A stretch of 64,000 nt of DNA from Dysgonomonas sp. Marseille-P4677 (GCF_016652235.1 NZ_JAEPKU010000001.1:35062-99061); one strand, 5' to 3'. Shown: positions 52,966 through 63,039, counted from the stretch's first letter. Program-made: numbers and translations. The notes: generated by a model from the sequence alone, not told the origin.

Positions 52966-55626
52966 ATGAAACGAATAAATATCGGCTTCTTATTAATATT
53001 TAGTGTACTGATATTCTTTAGTGCTTGTAACCAATCCGAAACACATTTTCTCAAAGATGAAAAGTATAGGACGGAGGTTCACGATCAATTCCTTAAACGT
53101 AAAGATTTAGCAGGTGGGCGAAGCAAGCAATTGTTTTCCGTATTTGATAGAGACGATTTGACAATCGAGAAAAGAGAAGCATTGGAATTCCTATATGCCT
53201 ATATGCCGTTATCAGATTTGGCTGATTATGATGGTGAATTTTTCCTTGGACAAGTTGATGCTGCTTTCGAGGCTCGAGACTATTTCGATTGGGGCAAAAA
53301 AATCCCGGAAGATATATTTCGTCATTTTGTATTGGTATATCGTGTAAATAATGAAAATTTGGATACTGCCCGTCAAGCCTTTTTTGACGAACTGAAAGAT
53401 AGAGTAAAAGGATTGACAATGGAAAAGGCTGTGCTTGAAGTGAATCATTGGTGTCACGAAAAAGTTACCTATCGGGGTACCGATGGACGTACCTCTTCAC
53501 CTTTGGCATTAGCTAAAACATCGTGGGGGCGTTGTGGGGAAGAATCAACTTTCACTACAGCGGCATTGCGTGCAGTTGGAATTCCGGCACGTCAATGTTA
53601 TACACCACGTTGGGTACATACCGACGATAATCACGCTTGGGTAGAGGTTTGGGTAGACGGTGAATGGCACTATATTGGAGCTTGTGAGCCTGAACCTGAA
53701 CTGGATGTAGCATGGTTTTCCGCACCAGTAAAAAGAGCAATGATGGTACATACAAATGTGTTCGGTCTGTATAATGGACCGGAAGAAAAGAATGTCCAAA
53801 ATGATTTATACTCTGTAATCAACCTGTTAGGCAATTATACTACAACACGCGATGTGAAAGTCAAAGTTGTGGATGAGGATGGTAAGGCAGTGGATGGTGC
53901 TACAGTCAGGTTTAATGTATACAATTATGCTGAATTTTATCCTATTGCAACGAGCCAAACAAAAGAAGACGGTATGGCTTCTATTATATCCGGTATGGGA
54001 GATATCTTTGTCTGGGCAAGCAAAGGAGATATGTATGGTTATGCCAAATCAACAATAAAAACAGGCGGACTTACTGTTGTGTTAAAGAATAAAGCAGGCG
54101 AGAGCTTTGAAGAAACCATTATAATGGAAGCTCCGATAGAGCAGTCAATAAAAGAATTATCAGCAGAAAAGATTGCCGAAAATGCGAAGCGATTGGCTCA
54201 TGAAGATTCGATACGTAATGCTTATATGGGGACATTTATTACAGAAACGGATGCCCGTAAGTTTGCTTTGGATAATAGTTTAGATACGGATAAAGTCTGG
54301 GATTATCTGTCTAAGTCTCAAGGTAACTGGAATGATATGATGACATTTATTAAAGAAAAGAAATCTAATGGATATTTGTATTCTTTTATAGAGTCATTGA
54401 AAGATAAGGATCTTAGAGATACTCCTTGCGGATATTTATCGGATCATTTGAATATCGGAGATGACTTCCCTTCTAATAAAATGACAGCTTTTCAGCATCG
54501 GTATGCTCAATATATATTGTCTCCTCGTATTGCATTGGAATTAATACGACCATGGCGTGGGTTCTTTAAGAAAGAGCTATCAGAAGTCTTTATCGATAAG
54601 TCACGATCAGATATTCAGACTGTGATAGATTTCGTACGAGATAATGTAAAAATAGACGACGAACAAAACTATTTTAAATGTCCTATATCTCCGCAAGGCG
54701 TATATGAGCTGAAAATTGCAGACAGGCATTCACGCGATATTTTCTTTGTCGCTCTTTGCCGTTCTATGGATATTCTTGCTCGGATCGATCCTGTAACCAA
54801 TCGTCCCCAATATCTGAAAGCAGAAGATAATCTATGGACAGATGTATATTTCGACGAAAAGATAGCGGAACAACCAAAAGCGACAATCACATTTACTAAT
54901 AATAACGGAAATATAGTAAAACCGGGTTATTCAACTCATTTTACAATTGCCCGATTTGAGAATGGCAGCTTTACTACTCTCGATTTTGAGAATGAGGTTA
55001 AAAGCTTACCTGCAAGTGTATCTGTAGATGCCGGATACTACCGTCTGATGATAGGAAGTCGTGCTAATGATGGGTCCGTAACAATTGATACCCGTTATTT
55101 TGAAGTGAAAGAAAAAGAAATAAAATCACTTGAAATAAAATTGCCGAAGGTGGAAGGACGTATACAGGTGCAAGGAATTGTCGATCCTAATACTGTAGTA
55201 ACGTTGAATGATGGTAGTAAGAAGTCGTTAAAAGAGCTTATGAATAAGAAAGGGCTTGTGATTTGCTTTGCCGATCCTGATAAGGAACCGACCAAGCATA
55301 TTTTACAAGACTTACCTCTTGTGAAACAACCTGTTGAGGAATGGGGTGGAGGTATCCTATTCGCTGTACCTGATGATAAATTGAGCAAAGCATTTGATGC
55401 CTCTGTATTCAAAGATTTGCCGAAGCAATCATTATGGATGACAGACGATAAGAGGGTACTGTTGAATTCGGTAGCCGGAGCTCTACAGATCGATTTTTCT
55501 AATAATTTCCCTCTTACGGTTTATCTTTCTACGAATGGAGGCATACTGTATTCATCGCAGGGCTATCGTATAGGTATTGGAGAGAATATTATAAAAACTA
55601 TAGAGGAGGAAAAAACGACAAAATAA
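52966..55626 (+). CDS. Transglutaminase-domain lipoprotein
   Basis: 886 residues. The N terminus MKRINIGFLLIFSVLIFFSAC carries a lipobox, so it is a lipoprotein. The transglutaminase-like core has Cys190 (WGRCGEES) and His223 (DDNHAWVEVW), and an Asp is likely in GACEPEPELD. After this come a beta-sandwich segment (VKVKVVDEDGKAVDGATVRFNVYNYAEF), a helical region and more beta domains. Large transglutaminase-like lipoproteins are common in this phylum; they act as proteases, deamidases or glycan/peptide-processing enzymes, and the role here is unknown. Twenty-two bases separate it from the GH88 gene. Confidence 0.9.
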   Translation: MKRINIGFLLIFSVLIFFSACNQSETHFLKDEKYRTEVHDQFLKRKDLAGGRSKQLFSVFDRDDLTIEKREALEFLYAYMPLSDLADYDGEFFLGQVDAAFEARDYFDWGKKIPEDIFRHFVLVYRVNNENLDTARQAFFDELKDRVKGLTMEKAVLEVNHWCHEKVTYRGTDGRTSSPLALAKTSWGRCGEESTFTTAALRAVGIPARQCYTPRWVHTDDNHAWVEVWVDGEWHYIGACEPEPELDVAWFSAPVKRAMMVHTNVFGLYNGPEEKNVQNDLYSVINLLGNYTTTRDVKVKVVDEDGKAVDGATVRFNVYNYAEFYPIATSQTKEDGMASIISGMGDIFVWASKGDMYGYAKSTIKTGGLTVVLKNKAGESFEETIIMEAPIEQSIKELSAEKIAENAKRLAHEDSIRNAYMGTFITETDARKFALDNSLDTDKVWDYLSKSQGNWNDMMTFIKEKKSNGYLYSFIESLKDKDLRDTPCGYLSDHLNIGDDFPSNKMTAFQHRYAQYILSPRIALELIRPWRGFFKKELSEVFIDKSRSDIQTVIDFVRDNVKIDDEQNYFKCPISPQGVYELKIADRHSRDIFFVALCRSMDILARIDPVTNRPQYLKAEDNLWTDVYFDEKIAEQPKATITFTNNNGNIVKPGYSTHFTIARFENGSFTTLDFENEVKSLPASVSVDAGYYRLMIGSRANDGSVTIDTRYFEVKEKEIKSLEIKLPKVEGRIQVQGIVDPNTVVTLNDGSKKSLKELMNKKGLVICFADPDKEPTKHILQDLPLVKQPVEEWGGGILFAVPDDKLSKAFDASVFKDLPKQSLWMTDDKRVLLNSVAGALQIDFSNNFPLTVYLSTNGGILYSSQGYRIGIGENIIKTIEEEKTTK

Positions 55627-55648
55627 TAAGCAATTAATATCTGATACT

Positions 55649-56884
55649 ATGAAAATACATAAAATTATTTTTGGCCTTTTATTTTTAAGTTTATTAGTTT
55701 GTACTTCATGTAAGGATGATCTTAAAACCAGTTTTATAGAGGATAATGTGACTTTCTCAACTAATCAAATACAAGCTATATTAGATAAAGTAGGAGAGCC
55801 TACCGGAAAAAATTATCCTCGTACTATCAAAGACGGAAAGCTTTCTACTACGAATATGTATGATTGGACTTCCGGATTCTTTCCCGGTTCTTTATGGTAT
55901 TTGTATGAGTTGACCGGAGATTCAACTTGGAAAAGTAAGGCAGAGAAGTGGACATCTTCTTTAGAACCATTAAAAACGTTTACAGGACATCACGATCTGG
56001 GCTTTATGATGTATTGTAGTTATGGCAATGCTTTACGTTTAGCTCCTAGGCCTGAATATAAAGATATAATAATAGAAAGTGCTAATTCGTTAGCCAGTCG
56101 CTTCGACGAGAGAACTCAGGTTATAAAATCGTGGAATCATCACAAATCGTGGGACGGGGAATCTGAGTCTTTTTACCCTGTTATTATCGATAACATGATG
56201 AATTTGGAGATGTTACTCGAAGCATCCAAATTATCTGGTAATAAGCGATTGTATGACATTGCTGTGGCTCATGCCAATACAACACTGAAAAATCATTTTA
56301 GAGATGATTTTGGGAGTTACCATGTTGTGCACTATGATACGATTACGGGAGCGCCTATAACCAAAGTGACCGCACAGGGATACAGTGACAATTCTACGTG
56401 GGCAAGAGGTCAGGCTTGGGCTGTTTATGGATATACTATGATGTATCGTGAAACAAAGGATTCTATATATCTCAATACAGCGATCAAACTGATGGATTAT
56501 TACTTGAAAAATTTACCGGAAGATCTAGTCCCTTTATGGGACTTTAATGTAGGACAAGAAGGTTATACGCCACAGGGGGTATCTTATGCCGTAGAATTTC
56601 GTGAGAAGTTGAAAGATGCTTCGGCTGCCGCTATTGTATGTTCGGCCTTATTCGATCTGGGCAAACTTACAAATGATAAAAGATATATCGATATCGGGAT
56701 AAAAATGCTTGAAAGTTTAGCATCGCCTTCTTATCGAGCTCAATTAGGTTCTAATGACGGCTTTTTATTGATGCACTCTGTCGGTAGCATTCCTCATCAT
56801 TCCGAGATTGATGTTCCGTTAGTATATGCCGATTATTATTTTCTGGAAGCTTTGGTTAGATATAAGAGATTAGATACAAAATAA
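55649..56884 (+). CDS. Glycoside hydrolase family 88 lipoprotein (unsaturated glucuronyl hydrolase)
   Basis: 411 residues. The lipobox LLVCTSC marks a lipoprotein. The (alpha/alpha)6 barrel of GH88 is recognisable: TTNMYDWTSGFFPGSLWYLYELTGD, HHDLGFMMYCSYGNALRL, FYPVIIDNMMNLEMLL (Asp pair region), DNSTWARGQAWAVYGYTMMYRET and DASAAAIVCSAL. GH88 removes the unsaturated uronic acid left by polysaccharide lyases acting on glycosaminoglycans or similar polymers. No lyase or SusCD pair is in the window, so the polymer is not known. It is terminated by the hairpin at 56911. Confidence 0.92.
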   Translation: MKIHKIIFGLLFLSLLVCTSCKDDLKTSFIEDNVTFSTNQIQAILDKVGEPTGKNYPRTIKDGKLSTTNMYDWTSGFFPGSLWYLYELTGDSTWKSKAEKWTSSLEPLKTFTGHHDLGFMMYCSYGNALRLAPRPEYKDIIIESANSLASRFDERTQVIKSWNHHKSWDGESESFYPVIIDNMMNLEMLLEASKLSGNKRLYDIAVAHANTTLKNHFRDDFGSYHVVHYDTITGAPITKVTAQGYSDNSTWARGQAWAVYGYTMMYRETKDSIYLNTAIKLMDYYLKNLPEDLVPLWDFNVGQEGYTPQGVSYAVEFREKLKDASAAAIVCSALFDLGKLTNDKRYIDIGIKMLESLASPSYRAQLGSNDGFLLMHSVGSIPHHSEIDVPLVYADYYFLEALVRYKRLDTK

Positions 56885-56910
56885 GATAGTAAGTATTAAG
56901 GATAAACTCT

Positions 56911-56943
56911 AAAAGGCGATGACAGATATGGTTATCGCCTTTT
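56911..56943. terminator. Bidirectional terminator between GH88 and coaA
   Basis: Arms AAAAGGCGAT (56911-56920) and ATCGCCTTTT (56934-56943) with T-rich sequence on the plus side. Confidence 0.82.
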
Positions 56944-56961
56944 ATTTTTATTGTAAATCTA

Positions 56962-57903
56962 TTATTTTCTTAATCTGACATAGTCTACCGCATGGCTCTC
57001 TCCTTTGTGGAGTATAAGGCTTGCCCTTTCTCGGGTAGGTAAAATATTTTTACGGAGATTCTTTCTGTTGATTTCTCTCCATATGGTTTTGGCTGTTCTT
57101 GCTGCTTCTTTTTCCTCTAATTTGGCATAACTGTGAAAATAAGAATTAGGATTGGCAAATGCTCCCTGCCTGAACTTCATAAAGCGGGAGATGTACCATT
57201 CTTCTAATTTCTCCTCGTCGGCATCGACGTAAATAGAAAAGTCTACAAAGTCGGAAACAAAGATGCGTGGTTTCTCATTCGGATAGTCCATCCCACTCTG
57301 AAGTACATTCAATCCTTCTAGTATCAATATATCCGGTTGGTCTATCGTTTCATATTCATCAGGAATAATATCGTATACCAGATGTGAGTATTTGGGAACT
57401 TGTATTCTATGTTTTCCTGATTTTATATCTATTACAAATTGAAGAAGCGTCTTTATGTCGTACGATTGAGGGAATCCCTTTTTCAACATGATCCCTTTTT
57501 CTTCAAGAACAGCGTTTGGGTATAAGAAGCCATCGGTTGCGACTAATGCTACACGGGTGTTTTCCTTCCATCTGCTAAGCAAGGCCTGTAATACACGGGC
57601 TGTAGTACTTTTACCGACCGAAACACTACCTGCTATACTGATGATAAATGGAATTTTCATAGGCTTTTGCTTCAAAAATTTCATTAATACGGACTGACGT
57701 CCGCTACGAGCATTTACATAGTAGCTTAATAGGCGAGAAAGAGGCAGATAAATATCTTCAACTTCGTCGATCGATAATTCATGATCAATTCCTTGTAGCG
57801 TTAATAACTCTTCATAAGTAAGAGTCATAGGTTCCGAGTCACGAAGAGCAGCCCATTGTTCGCGGGAGAAGAGCATGTACGGACTGGTAGATAAGCTTTC
57901 CAT
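56962..57903 (-). CDS. coaA: Pantothenate kinase type I
   Basis: 313 residues. It phosphorylates pantothenate, the first step of coenzyme A synthesis. The P-loop GSVSVGKST is at residues 92-100, then [32 protein letters not shown] and [15 protein letters not shown], all CoaA-type and CoA-feedback-sensitive family motifs. Type I kinase is less usual in Bacteroidota, where type III (CoaX) is common. Seventy-three bases after the hemolysin III gene, probably co-transcribed. Confidence 0.93.
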   Translation of the reverse strand: MESLSTSPYMLFSREQWAALRDSEPMTLTYEELLTLQGIDHELSIDEVEDIYLPLSRLLSYYVNARSGRQSVLMKFLKQKPMKIPFIISIAGSVSVGKSTTARVLQALLSRWKENTRVALVATDGFLYPNAVLEEKGIMLKKGFPQSYDIKTLLQFVIDIKSGKHRIQVPKYSHLVYDIIPDEYETIDQPDILILEGLNVLQSGMDYPNEKPRIFVSDFVDFSIYVDADEEKLEEWYISRFMKFRQGAFANPNSYFHSYAKLEEKEAARTAKTIWREINRKNLRKNILPTRERASLILHKGESHAVDYVRLRK

Positions 57904-57976
57904 TAACTTCTTATTTTATCATAAAGCTGCAAAGGTAGATAAAAGTTGCAAGAGGGTAACCGACTGAAATGTTATT

Positions 57977-58630
57977 TTATAAAATAATATAAATAGCGAT
58001 GATGTGGCATATACTTCCGCCCAAAACGAATAAGTGGAATACTGTATGCATGAATTTCTTTCTTTTCCATGAGTAAAATAAGGCTCCCACGATGTAAGAA
58101 ACTCCACCTGCAATAAGCCAGTAAAGCGACTCTATCCTTCCTGTTGCCGATAACATATCATATAGCGGTTTGAACGCAACGAGAATCGCACATCCCATCA
58201 AAACAAAACAAATTGTTTCCAGATTGCTATGATCCTTCAGGTTGGTAAAACTTAGGATCACTCCTGCTATTGCTGCTAATGTAATAAACGCGAATAATGA
58301 CCAACCCCATGCTCCGTTGTTACGAAGCACTATTAGGATAAAAGGTATATACGTGCCTGCTATATGCAGATATATAGCTGCATGATCACATTTGCGTAAT
58401 ATGGCCTTCCTTTTTTGATGAGTTGATCCATGATAGAACGTTGAGGTTATATAAGAAGATAGCATTCCTGACAGATAGGCAAAAACAGAACCGATGGCCC
58501 AGCCGCTTCCATTTTCTATTGCTACTGTAAGTAGTACATATCCACCAACTGCACCCAATAATATCCCTAATGCATGAGATATTGTATTTGCAATTTCTTC
58601 TTCCTTACTGTAGAATTTACTTGTTGTCAT
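57977..58630 (-). CDS. Hemolysin III / PAQR family membrane protein
   Basis: 217 residues with seven membrane segments. Conserved residues of the TrhA/YqfA family are present: EEEIANTISHALG at the N terminus, STFYHGSTHQKRKAILRKCDHAAIYLHIAGTYIPF, and a final HTVFHLFVLGGSICHIIAIY. Homologues adjust membrane lipid composition or fluidity; the hemolysis attributed to the founding member is not a general property. Upstream of coaA on the same strand. Confidence 0.9.
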   Translation of the reverse strand: MTTSKFYSKEEEIANTISHALGILLGAVGGYVLLTVAIENGSGWAIGSVFAYLSGMLSSYITSTFYHGSTHQKRKAILRKCDHAAIYLHIAGTYIPFILIVLRNNGAWGWSLFAFITLAAIAGVILSFTNLKDHSNLETICFVLMGCAILVAFKPLYDMLSATGRIESLYWLIAGGVSYIVGALFYSWKRKKFMHTVFHLFVLGGSICHIIAIYIIL

Positions 58631-58649
58631 CTTTTGCTGTATTGAGAGG

Positions 58650-58657
58650 CAAAAATA
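58650..58657 (-). promoter_or_regulatory. -7 promoter box for the hemolysin III-coaA unit
   Basis: The minus strand reads TATTTTTG, 20 bases before the start codon. Confidence 0.45.
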
Positions 58658-58854
58658 CAGATTAAGTTTTAAGAATAAAGATGAAAAGAAGGGTGTTTGT
58701 TTTATCTAACTGTTATTAAAACCTAAATAGATGCTAGTTAAATGCTGTAGAATGCTATTACTTTTTTATCTATACAAGAAAATACTTATTAGAGTACAGT
58801 GGAATTCATTTTTTATAACAAAATCGAAACAGATTGAAAAATAACGTAGAAACT

Positions 58855-58882
58855 GTACAAGTTTGTCACCTTTTAGTTAAAA
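58855..58882 (+). repeat. Repeated upstream element, copy 4
   Basis: GTACAAG-TTTGTCACC-TTTTAGTTAAAA, 28 bases. The first block is as in copy 3 and the last 20 bases are as in copies 1 and 2, which links the two variants as one element. Confidence 0.65.
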
Positions 58883-58972
58883 TATATGCGGTAGGATGCA
58901 TAATCACTACATCTAGTGATTGATAGACCTCGAAGAATTATATTCCTTTGTCCTATCTAATAAATATGCTCT

Positions 58973-61273
58973 ATGAGACAATATCCATTTATAAAAAGAA
59001 CGTTCTTTACTTTTTCTGTTTTATTTCTTGTTACATCTGTATCTGCAAAGCAAGAATTGCCTAAAGATACATTATACACTCAACTAAAAAATGATATCGT
59101 AATATTATCGACAACGAAGGAAACAAATAGCCTCAAGTTTTTACCTGCTGCTGTATCAGTATTTTCTCCAAAGAATTTGGATGCTCTACAGGTGCATTCT
59201 CTAAAAGATTTAAGTGCTATTGTTCCTAATTATTTTGCGGCCGACTATGGTTCGAAAATGACAGCTCCACTATATATCAGAGGAATTGGGGCTCGCTCGG
59301 GAGATCAGACTGTGGGTATGTATATAGACAATATTCCATATTTCAATACCACTTCGTTCGACACCGAGTTGTTCGATATTCAACGTATTGAGGTTTTGAG
59401 AGGAACTCAAGGTACGCTCTATGGGCGTAATGCAATGGGAGGGATAATGAATATTTATACCTTTTCACCCTTGACTTATGAAGGGACTTCCTTTAAAATT
59501 GGAGGAGGAAATTATGGGCAATTTAATGCCAATGCATCGCACTATCAGCGATTAAATAATAAAATGGGCTATTCAGTCGGTGCTTACTATAAACAAGATG
59601 ATGGCTATTTTACAAATCTACATACAGGAGATAAGGTTGATGATCTGAAGAATGCCGGAGGGCGTGTGAAATATGTATGGGATATAAATTCCCGTTTGTC
59701 GGCGACATACTCAATGAGTTATGACTATGTGGATCAGGGAGCTTTCCCTTATGCTAATGTTGCGACCGGGAACATCGATTATAATTCGGACAGCTATTAC
59801 AAGAGACATTTGTTTACCAATGGTATAGCTTTGCGGTATAAAGGAAACGGATATGAAATTAATTCAACGACAGGTTATCAGTATTTAAATGATGAAATGA
59901 ATATGGATCAGGATTATACCCCTCTTTCATACTTTCAAATCAATCAGAAACAACGGCAAAACTCTTTAAGTCAGGAGGTGACTTTTAAGTCGGTAAATAA
60001 ATCAAATTATCAATGGACATTCGGGGGGTATGGATTTTATGATTATCTAAATACAAGACCTCCTGTATACATGATGAAGGATGGCATTAAGCGGTTTATG
60101 CAAGATCCTTTGACTGCTGTAGGGGCCCCGATTACATTTACAGACAGCCAGATTGATCTGGATGGAGTGTACAAACGACCAGTATATGGATTTGCCGCAT
60201 TCCATCAGTCAACATTCAATAATATATTCGGAGCTCAAGGCTTGTCTTTCACTCTTGGTTTACGCCTCGATTATGAGAAGACCAAACTTGATTATAAAGC
60301 CTTTACTTCTGCTGGTATAGAGGTCAATATTGGACAGGGGCGTCCGCCTATGTCTCATGTGATAAATACAGATCTTACAGGTATTTCATCTTCCGATTAC
60401 TTCGAGCTACTGCCAAAGGGTGTATTGAAATATCAATTTAATCCGAATTCATATGTATATGCCTCGGCCTCGAGAGGATATAAAGCAGGTGGAAATAATA
60501 TCCAGATATTTGCAGACTTACTTCAGGAAGCGTTAGAAGCAAAACTAAAAAGTAGCATGCCTGGGGGAGGTGGTTCTACTACTGATGTAACTCCTATAAA
60601 CGATCGTATATCTTATGATCCTGAATATAGTTGGAACTATGAACTTGGGGGACAGACTGAAATTGTAGAAAATACTCTGTCTGCTAATTTTGCCCTATAT
60701 TATATGGATGTGCGTGATGTGCAGATAACTCAGTTTATTAAAACAGGAGGAGGACGTATGGTAAGTAATGCGGGAAAGGCAGTCAGTAAGGGATTTGAAT
60801 TAGGTCTTAAGGCTCGTCCATGCAACGGTTTTTATCTATATGCAAACTATGGTCTGGCTGATGCGCGGTTTAAAGATTATGAAATAGAAAACATTGATAG
60901 AAAAGGAAATAAAATTCAGATAAGCTATACAAACAATCATATTCCATTTGCTCCGGCTTCTACCTTTAGCGTAGGGGGAAGTGTAACTTATGATTTTAAG
61001 CATAATACTATTTTAGATCGGATAACATTCGATTCTAATTTTGCAGGAGTTGGAAAGGTTTACTGGGCTGAAGATAATATCATGTCGCAAGGATTTTATG
61101 GAACATTGAATGCTCATGTGGCCTTTGATAAGAGTATATTTACTTTAGAAGTATGGGGTAAGAATATTCTGGATAGGGATTATAACGCCTTCCTTTTCGA
61201 ATCTATGGGCGATTATTTTGCGCAAAAGGGAAAACCTATGCGTTGGGGAGCATCTTTGAAAATAAAATTGTAA
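58973..61273 (+). CDS. TonB-dependent receptor
   Basis: 766 residues with a signal peptide (FTFSVLFLVTSVSAKQ end near residue 24). The plug domain is clear: VILSTTKETNSLKFLPAAVSVFSPKNLDALQVHSLKDLSAIVPN, then GSKMTAPLYIRGIGARSGDQTVGMYIDNIPYF and QRIEVLRGTQGTLYGRNAMGG. The barrel ends in Leu after RWGASLKIK. There is no CarboxypepD N-terminal domain and no SusD partner, so it resembles siderophore/vitamin-type receptors rather than SusC. Ligand unknown. Preceded by repeat copy 4, followed after 33 bases by an RlmI-like methyltransferase. Confidence 0.92.
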   Translation: MRQYPFIKRTFFTFSVLFLVTSVSAKQELPKDTLYTQLKNDIVILSTTKETNSLKFLPAAVSVFSPKNLDALQVHSLKDLSAIVPNYFAADYGSKMTAPLYIRGIGARSGDQTVGMYIDNIPYFNTTSFDTELFDIQRIEVLRGTQGTLYGRNAMGGIMNIYTFSPLTYEGTSFKIGGGNYGQFNANASHYQRLNNKMGYSVGAYYKQDDGYFTNLHTGDKVDDLKNAGGRVKYVWDINSRLSATYSMSYDYVDQGAFPYANVATGNIDYNSDSYYKRHLFTNGIALRYKGNGYEINSTTGYQYLNDEMNMDQDYTPLSYFQINQKQRQNSLSQEVTFKSVNKSNYQWTFGGYGFYDYLNTRPPVYMMKDGIKRFMQDPLTAVGAPITFTDSQIDLDGVYKRPVYGFAAFHQSTFNNIFGAQGLSFTLGLRLDYEKTKLDYKAFTSAGIEVNIGQGRPPMSHVINTDLTGISSSDYFELLPKGVLKYQFNPNSYVYASASRGYKAGGNNIQIFADLLQEALEAKLKSSMPGGGGSTTDVTPINDRISYDPEYSWNYELGGQTEIVENTLSANFALYYMDVRDVQITQFIKTGGGRMVSNAGKAVSKGFELGLKARPCNGFYLYANYGLADARFKDYEIENIDRKGNKIQISYTNNHIPFAPASTFSVGGSVTYDFKHNTILDRITFDSNFAGVGKVYWAEDNIMSQGFYGTLNAHVAFDKSIFTLEVWGKNILDRDYNAFLFESMGDYFAQKGKPMRWGASLKIKL

Positions 61274-61306
61274 TTTTGAGCCTTTCAAGCTATCGCTTTA
61301 TCAGGT

Positions 61307-62494
61307 ATGAAGTATAAAAAAATAAGACTTAAGCCGAAAAAAGAGGAATCTTTAAGGCGTTTCCATCCTTGGGTTTTTTCAGGGGCAGTACAACAAAAAG
61401 ATGAGGATATAACCGAAGGTGAGGTTGTATCTATATATACGAGCAATAATGAGTTTATTGCAGTCGGACACTATCAGATAGGAAGTATCGAAGTACGTGT
61501 ATTGTCTTTTGATGAGGAGAAGATTGATCTCGACTTTTGGAAGAAAAGATTGACTTCGGCCCTTTTATTACGGCAGTCTATAGGATTACTCTCCACAGAT
61601 AATAATTCATATCGACTTGTGCATGGCGAAGGAGATGGCTTGCCCGGATTGATTATTGATATCTATGCCGAAACAGCAGTCGTTCAATCTCATTCTGTAG
61701 GGATGCATGAAGATCGTATGATGATCTGTGAGGGATTGAAGGCCGTTTTAGGAGATACTTTGAAAAATATCTATTATAAGTCGGAAACGACCTTGCCATT
61801 CAAAGCAAACTTAGGAGCCGAAAATGAATATCTCTATGGAGGTAAAGATGTTGCTGAAGTTGCTATGGAGAATGGATTGAAATTTTATCCTGATTGGGTG
61901 AAAGGCCAAAAAACAGGGTTCTTTGTCGATCAGCGCGATAATAGAGCTTTACTTGAGAAATATGCAAAAGGCCGTTCTGTTCTCAATATGTTTTGTTATA
62001 CAGGAGGCTTTTCATTCTATGCGATGCGTGGAGACGCAAAGCTAGTCCATTCAGTTGACAGTTCTTCGAAAGCCATTACACTAACCAACAGAAATGTTGA
62101 GATCAATTTTCCGAATGATAAAAGGCATGAGGCTTTTGCTGAAGATGCATTTAAGTATTTAGGTGGAATCAATAAAGGTGATTACGATCTGATAATTCTT
62201 GACCCACCTGCATTTGCAAAGCATAGGGGTGCGATAAGGAATGCCTTGCAGGGATATAAACGATTGAATGCAGTTGCATTCGATAAAATAGCTTCGGGAG
62301 GAATTATATTTACATTCTCTTGCTCACAGGTGATAACTAAAGATGCTTTTCGACTGGCTGTATTTAGCGCTGCTGCTATGTCGGGACGAAAGGTTCGGAT
62401 ACTACATCAACTTAGCCAACCGGCTGACCATCCTATTAATATTTATCATCCTGAAGGGGAGTACTTAAAAGGGTTAGTATTGTATGTAGAATGA
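61307..62494 (+). CDS. rlmI: Class I rRNA methyltransferase (RlmI-like, PUA domain)
   Basis: 395 residues. A PUA RNA-binding domain at the N terminus (MKYKKIRLKPKKEESLRRFHPWVFSGAVQQ) is followed by a linker and the SAM-binding Rossmann domain (VLNMFCYTGGFSFYAMRGDAKLVHSVDSS) with the target-base motif LILDPPAFAKHRGA. The group methylates cytosine C5 in 23S rRNA; the exact position in this organism is not provable here. Possibly co-transcribed with the TonB receptor, though the two have no functional link. Confidence 0.9.
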   Translation: MKYKKIRLKPKKEESLRRFHPWVFSGAVQQKDEDITEGEVVSIYTSNNEFIAVGHYQIGSIEVRVLSFDEEKIDLDFWKKRLTSALLLRQSIGLLSTDNNSYRLVHGEGDGLPGLIIDIYAETAVVQSHSVGMHEDRMMICEGLKAVLGDTLKNIYYKSETTLPFKANLGAENEYLYGGKDVAEVAMENGLKFYPDWVKGQKTGFFVDQRDNRALLEKYAKGRSVLNMFCYTGGFSFYAMRGDAKLVHSVDSSSKAITLTNRNVEINFPNDKRHEAFAEDAFKYLGGINKGDYDLIILDPPAFAKHRGAIRNALQGYKRLNAVAFDKIASGGIIFTFSCSQVITKDAFRLAVFSAAAMSGRKVRILHQLSQPADHPINIYHPEGEYLKGLVLYVE

Positions 62495-62643
62495 TTCTTT
62501 GTGATTGTTTTTCTTAGGGTGAATTACGCTTGCTAATATGACATAACATCTCATCCCAACATCAAATAAGAATATGAGAATAAAAAATATAGGTTTTATG
62601 AACTGCGGAGTCTATTCGGAGTAGTGTAGAACGTTAGGCGAAA

Positions 62644-62832
62644 TTACAAATCATTTTCCTCCTGTTTACCTTCTTTACTATTGCCTATGTATATATCTTC
62701 CCGAAATGCGTGTAGGTGTTCTGATTCAGATTTCTTTTTATCACAACTCAGTCCGTCTACTTTTTTCATGGGAGCCCCTAACCTATTATCCAAAGGAGAC
62801 TTGTTTTTCAAGTCATCGTCATTATTAGTCAT
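62644..62832 (-). CDS. Possible small hydrophilic protein
   Basis: 62 residues, highly charged, no signal peptide or membrane segment. Residues DNRLGAPMKKVDGLSCDKK are in the middle and an acidic end EGKQEENDL closes it. I do not recognise a family. A TAATTTTG box (62911-62918) lies 79 bases upstream, which gives weak support. It could also be a chance frame. Confidence 0.35.
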   Translation of the reverse strand: MTNNDDDLKNKSPLDNRLGAPMKKVDGLSCDKKKSESEHLHAFREDIYIGNSKEGKQEENDL

Positions 62833-62910
62833 AACAGTGCTCTTTAAGGTTGTTAATAAACTACTCTAAATTAGAACAATGCGGAAAATAAAATTGTTTT
62901 CTTAAAAAAA

Positions 62911-62918
62911 CAAAATTA
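62911..62918 (-). promoter_or_regulatory. -7 promoter box upstream of the 62-residue frame
   Basis: The minus strand reads TAATTTTG (TAnnTTTG). No -33 match. Confidence 0.35.
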
Positions 62919-62981
62919 GCAATATACTAGGATGTGAGATTTAGATTTCCTTACGTTTAATATCAATAATAAGTATCAATT

Positions 62982-63016
62982 AAAAAGGCTTCAGTTCTTA
63001 AAACTGAAACCTTTTT
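62982..63016 (-). terminator. Terminator of the GH2 gene
   Basis: Arms 62982-62996 and 63002-63016. The single irregular pair is G-U only on the minus strand, followed by TTTTTAATT there, so the hairpin serves the GH2 gene. Confidence 0.8.
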
Positions 63017-63039
63017 AGTTGGCGTGTTGAACCTTATTA

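Larger units (their letters stand above)
58631..58972. other. Divergent intergenic region before the TonB receptor
   Basis: 342 bases, A/T-rich, with no gene. It holds the minus-strand -7 box (58650-58657) and, on the plus side, repeat copy 4 (58855-58882), which ends 90 bases before the receptor ATG. I see no hairpin or riboswitch-like structure. Confidence 0.6.
62495..63039. other. Intergenic region with one possible small gene
   Basis: 545 bases. No terminator could be picked out after the methyltransferase gene. The only coding candidate is the minus-strand frame 62644-62832. The right end holds the GH2 terminator (62982-63016). The rest is A/T-rich and shows nothing recognisable. Confidence 0.5.

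Noticed and set aside
58623..58638. TTGTCATCTTTTGC resembles the repeated element
   Set aside because: It covers the start codon of the hemolysin III gene on the other strand and lacks the ARTTAAAA part.
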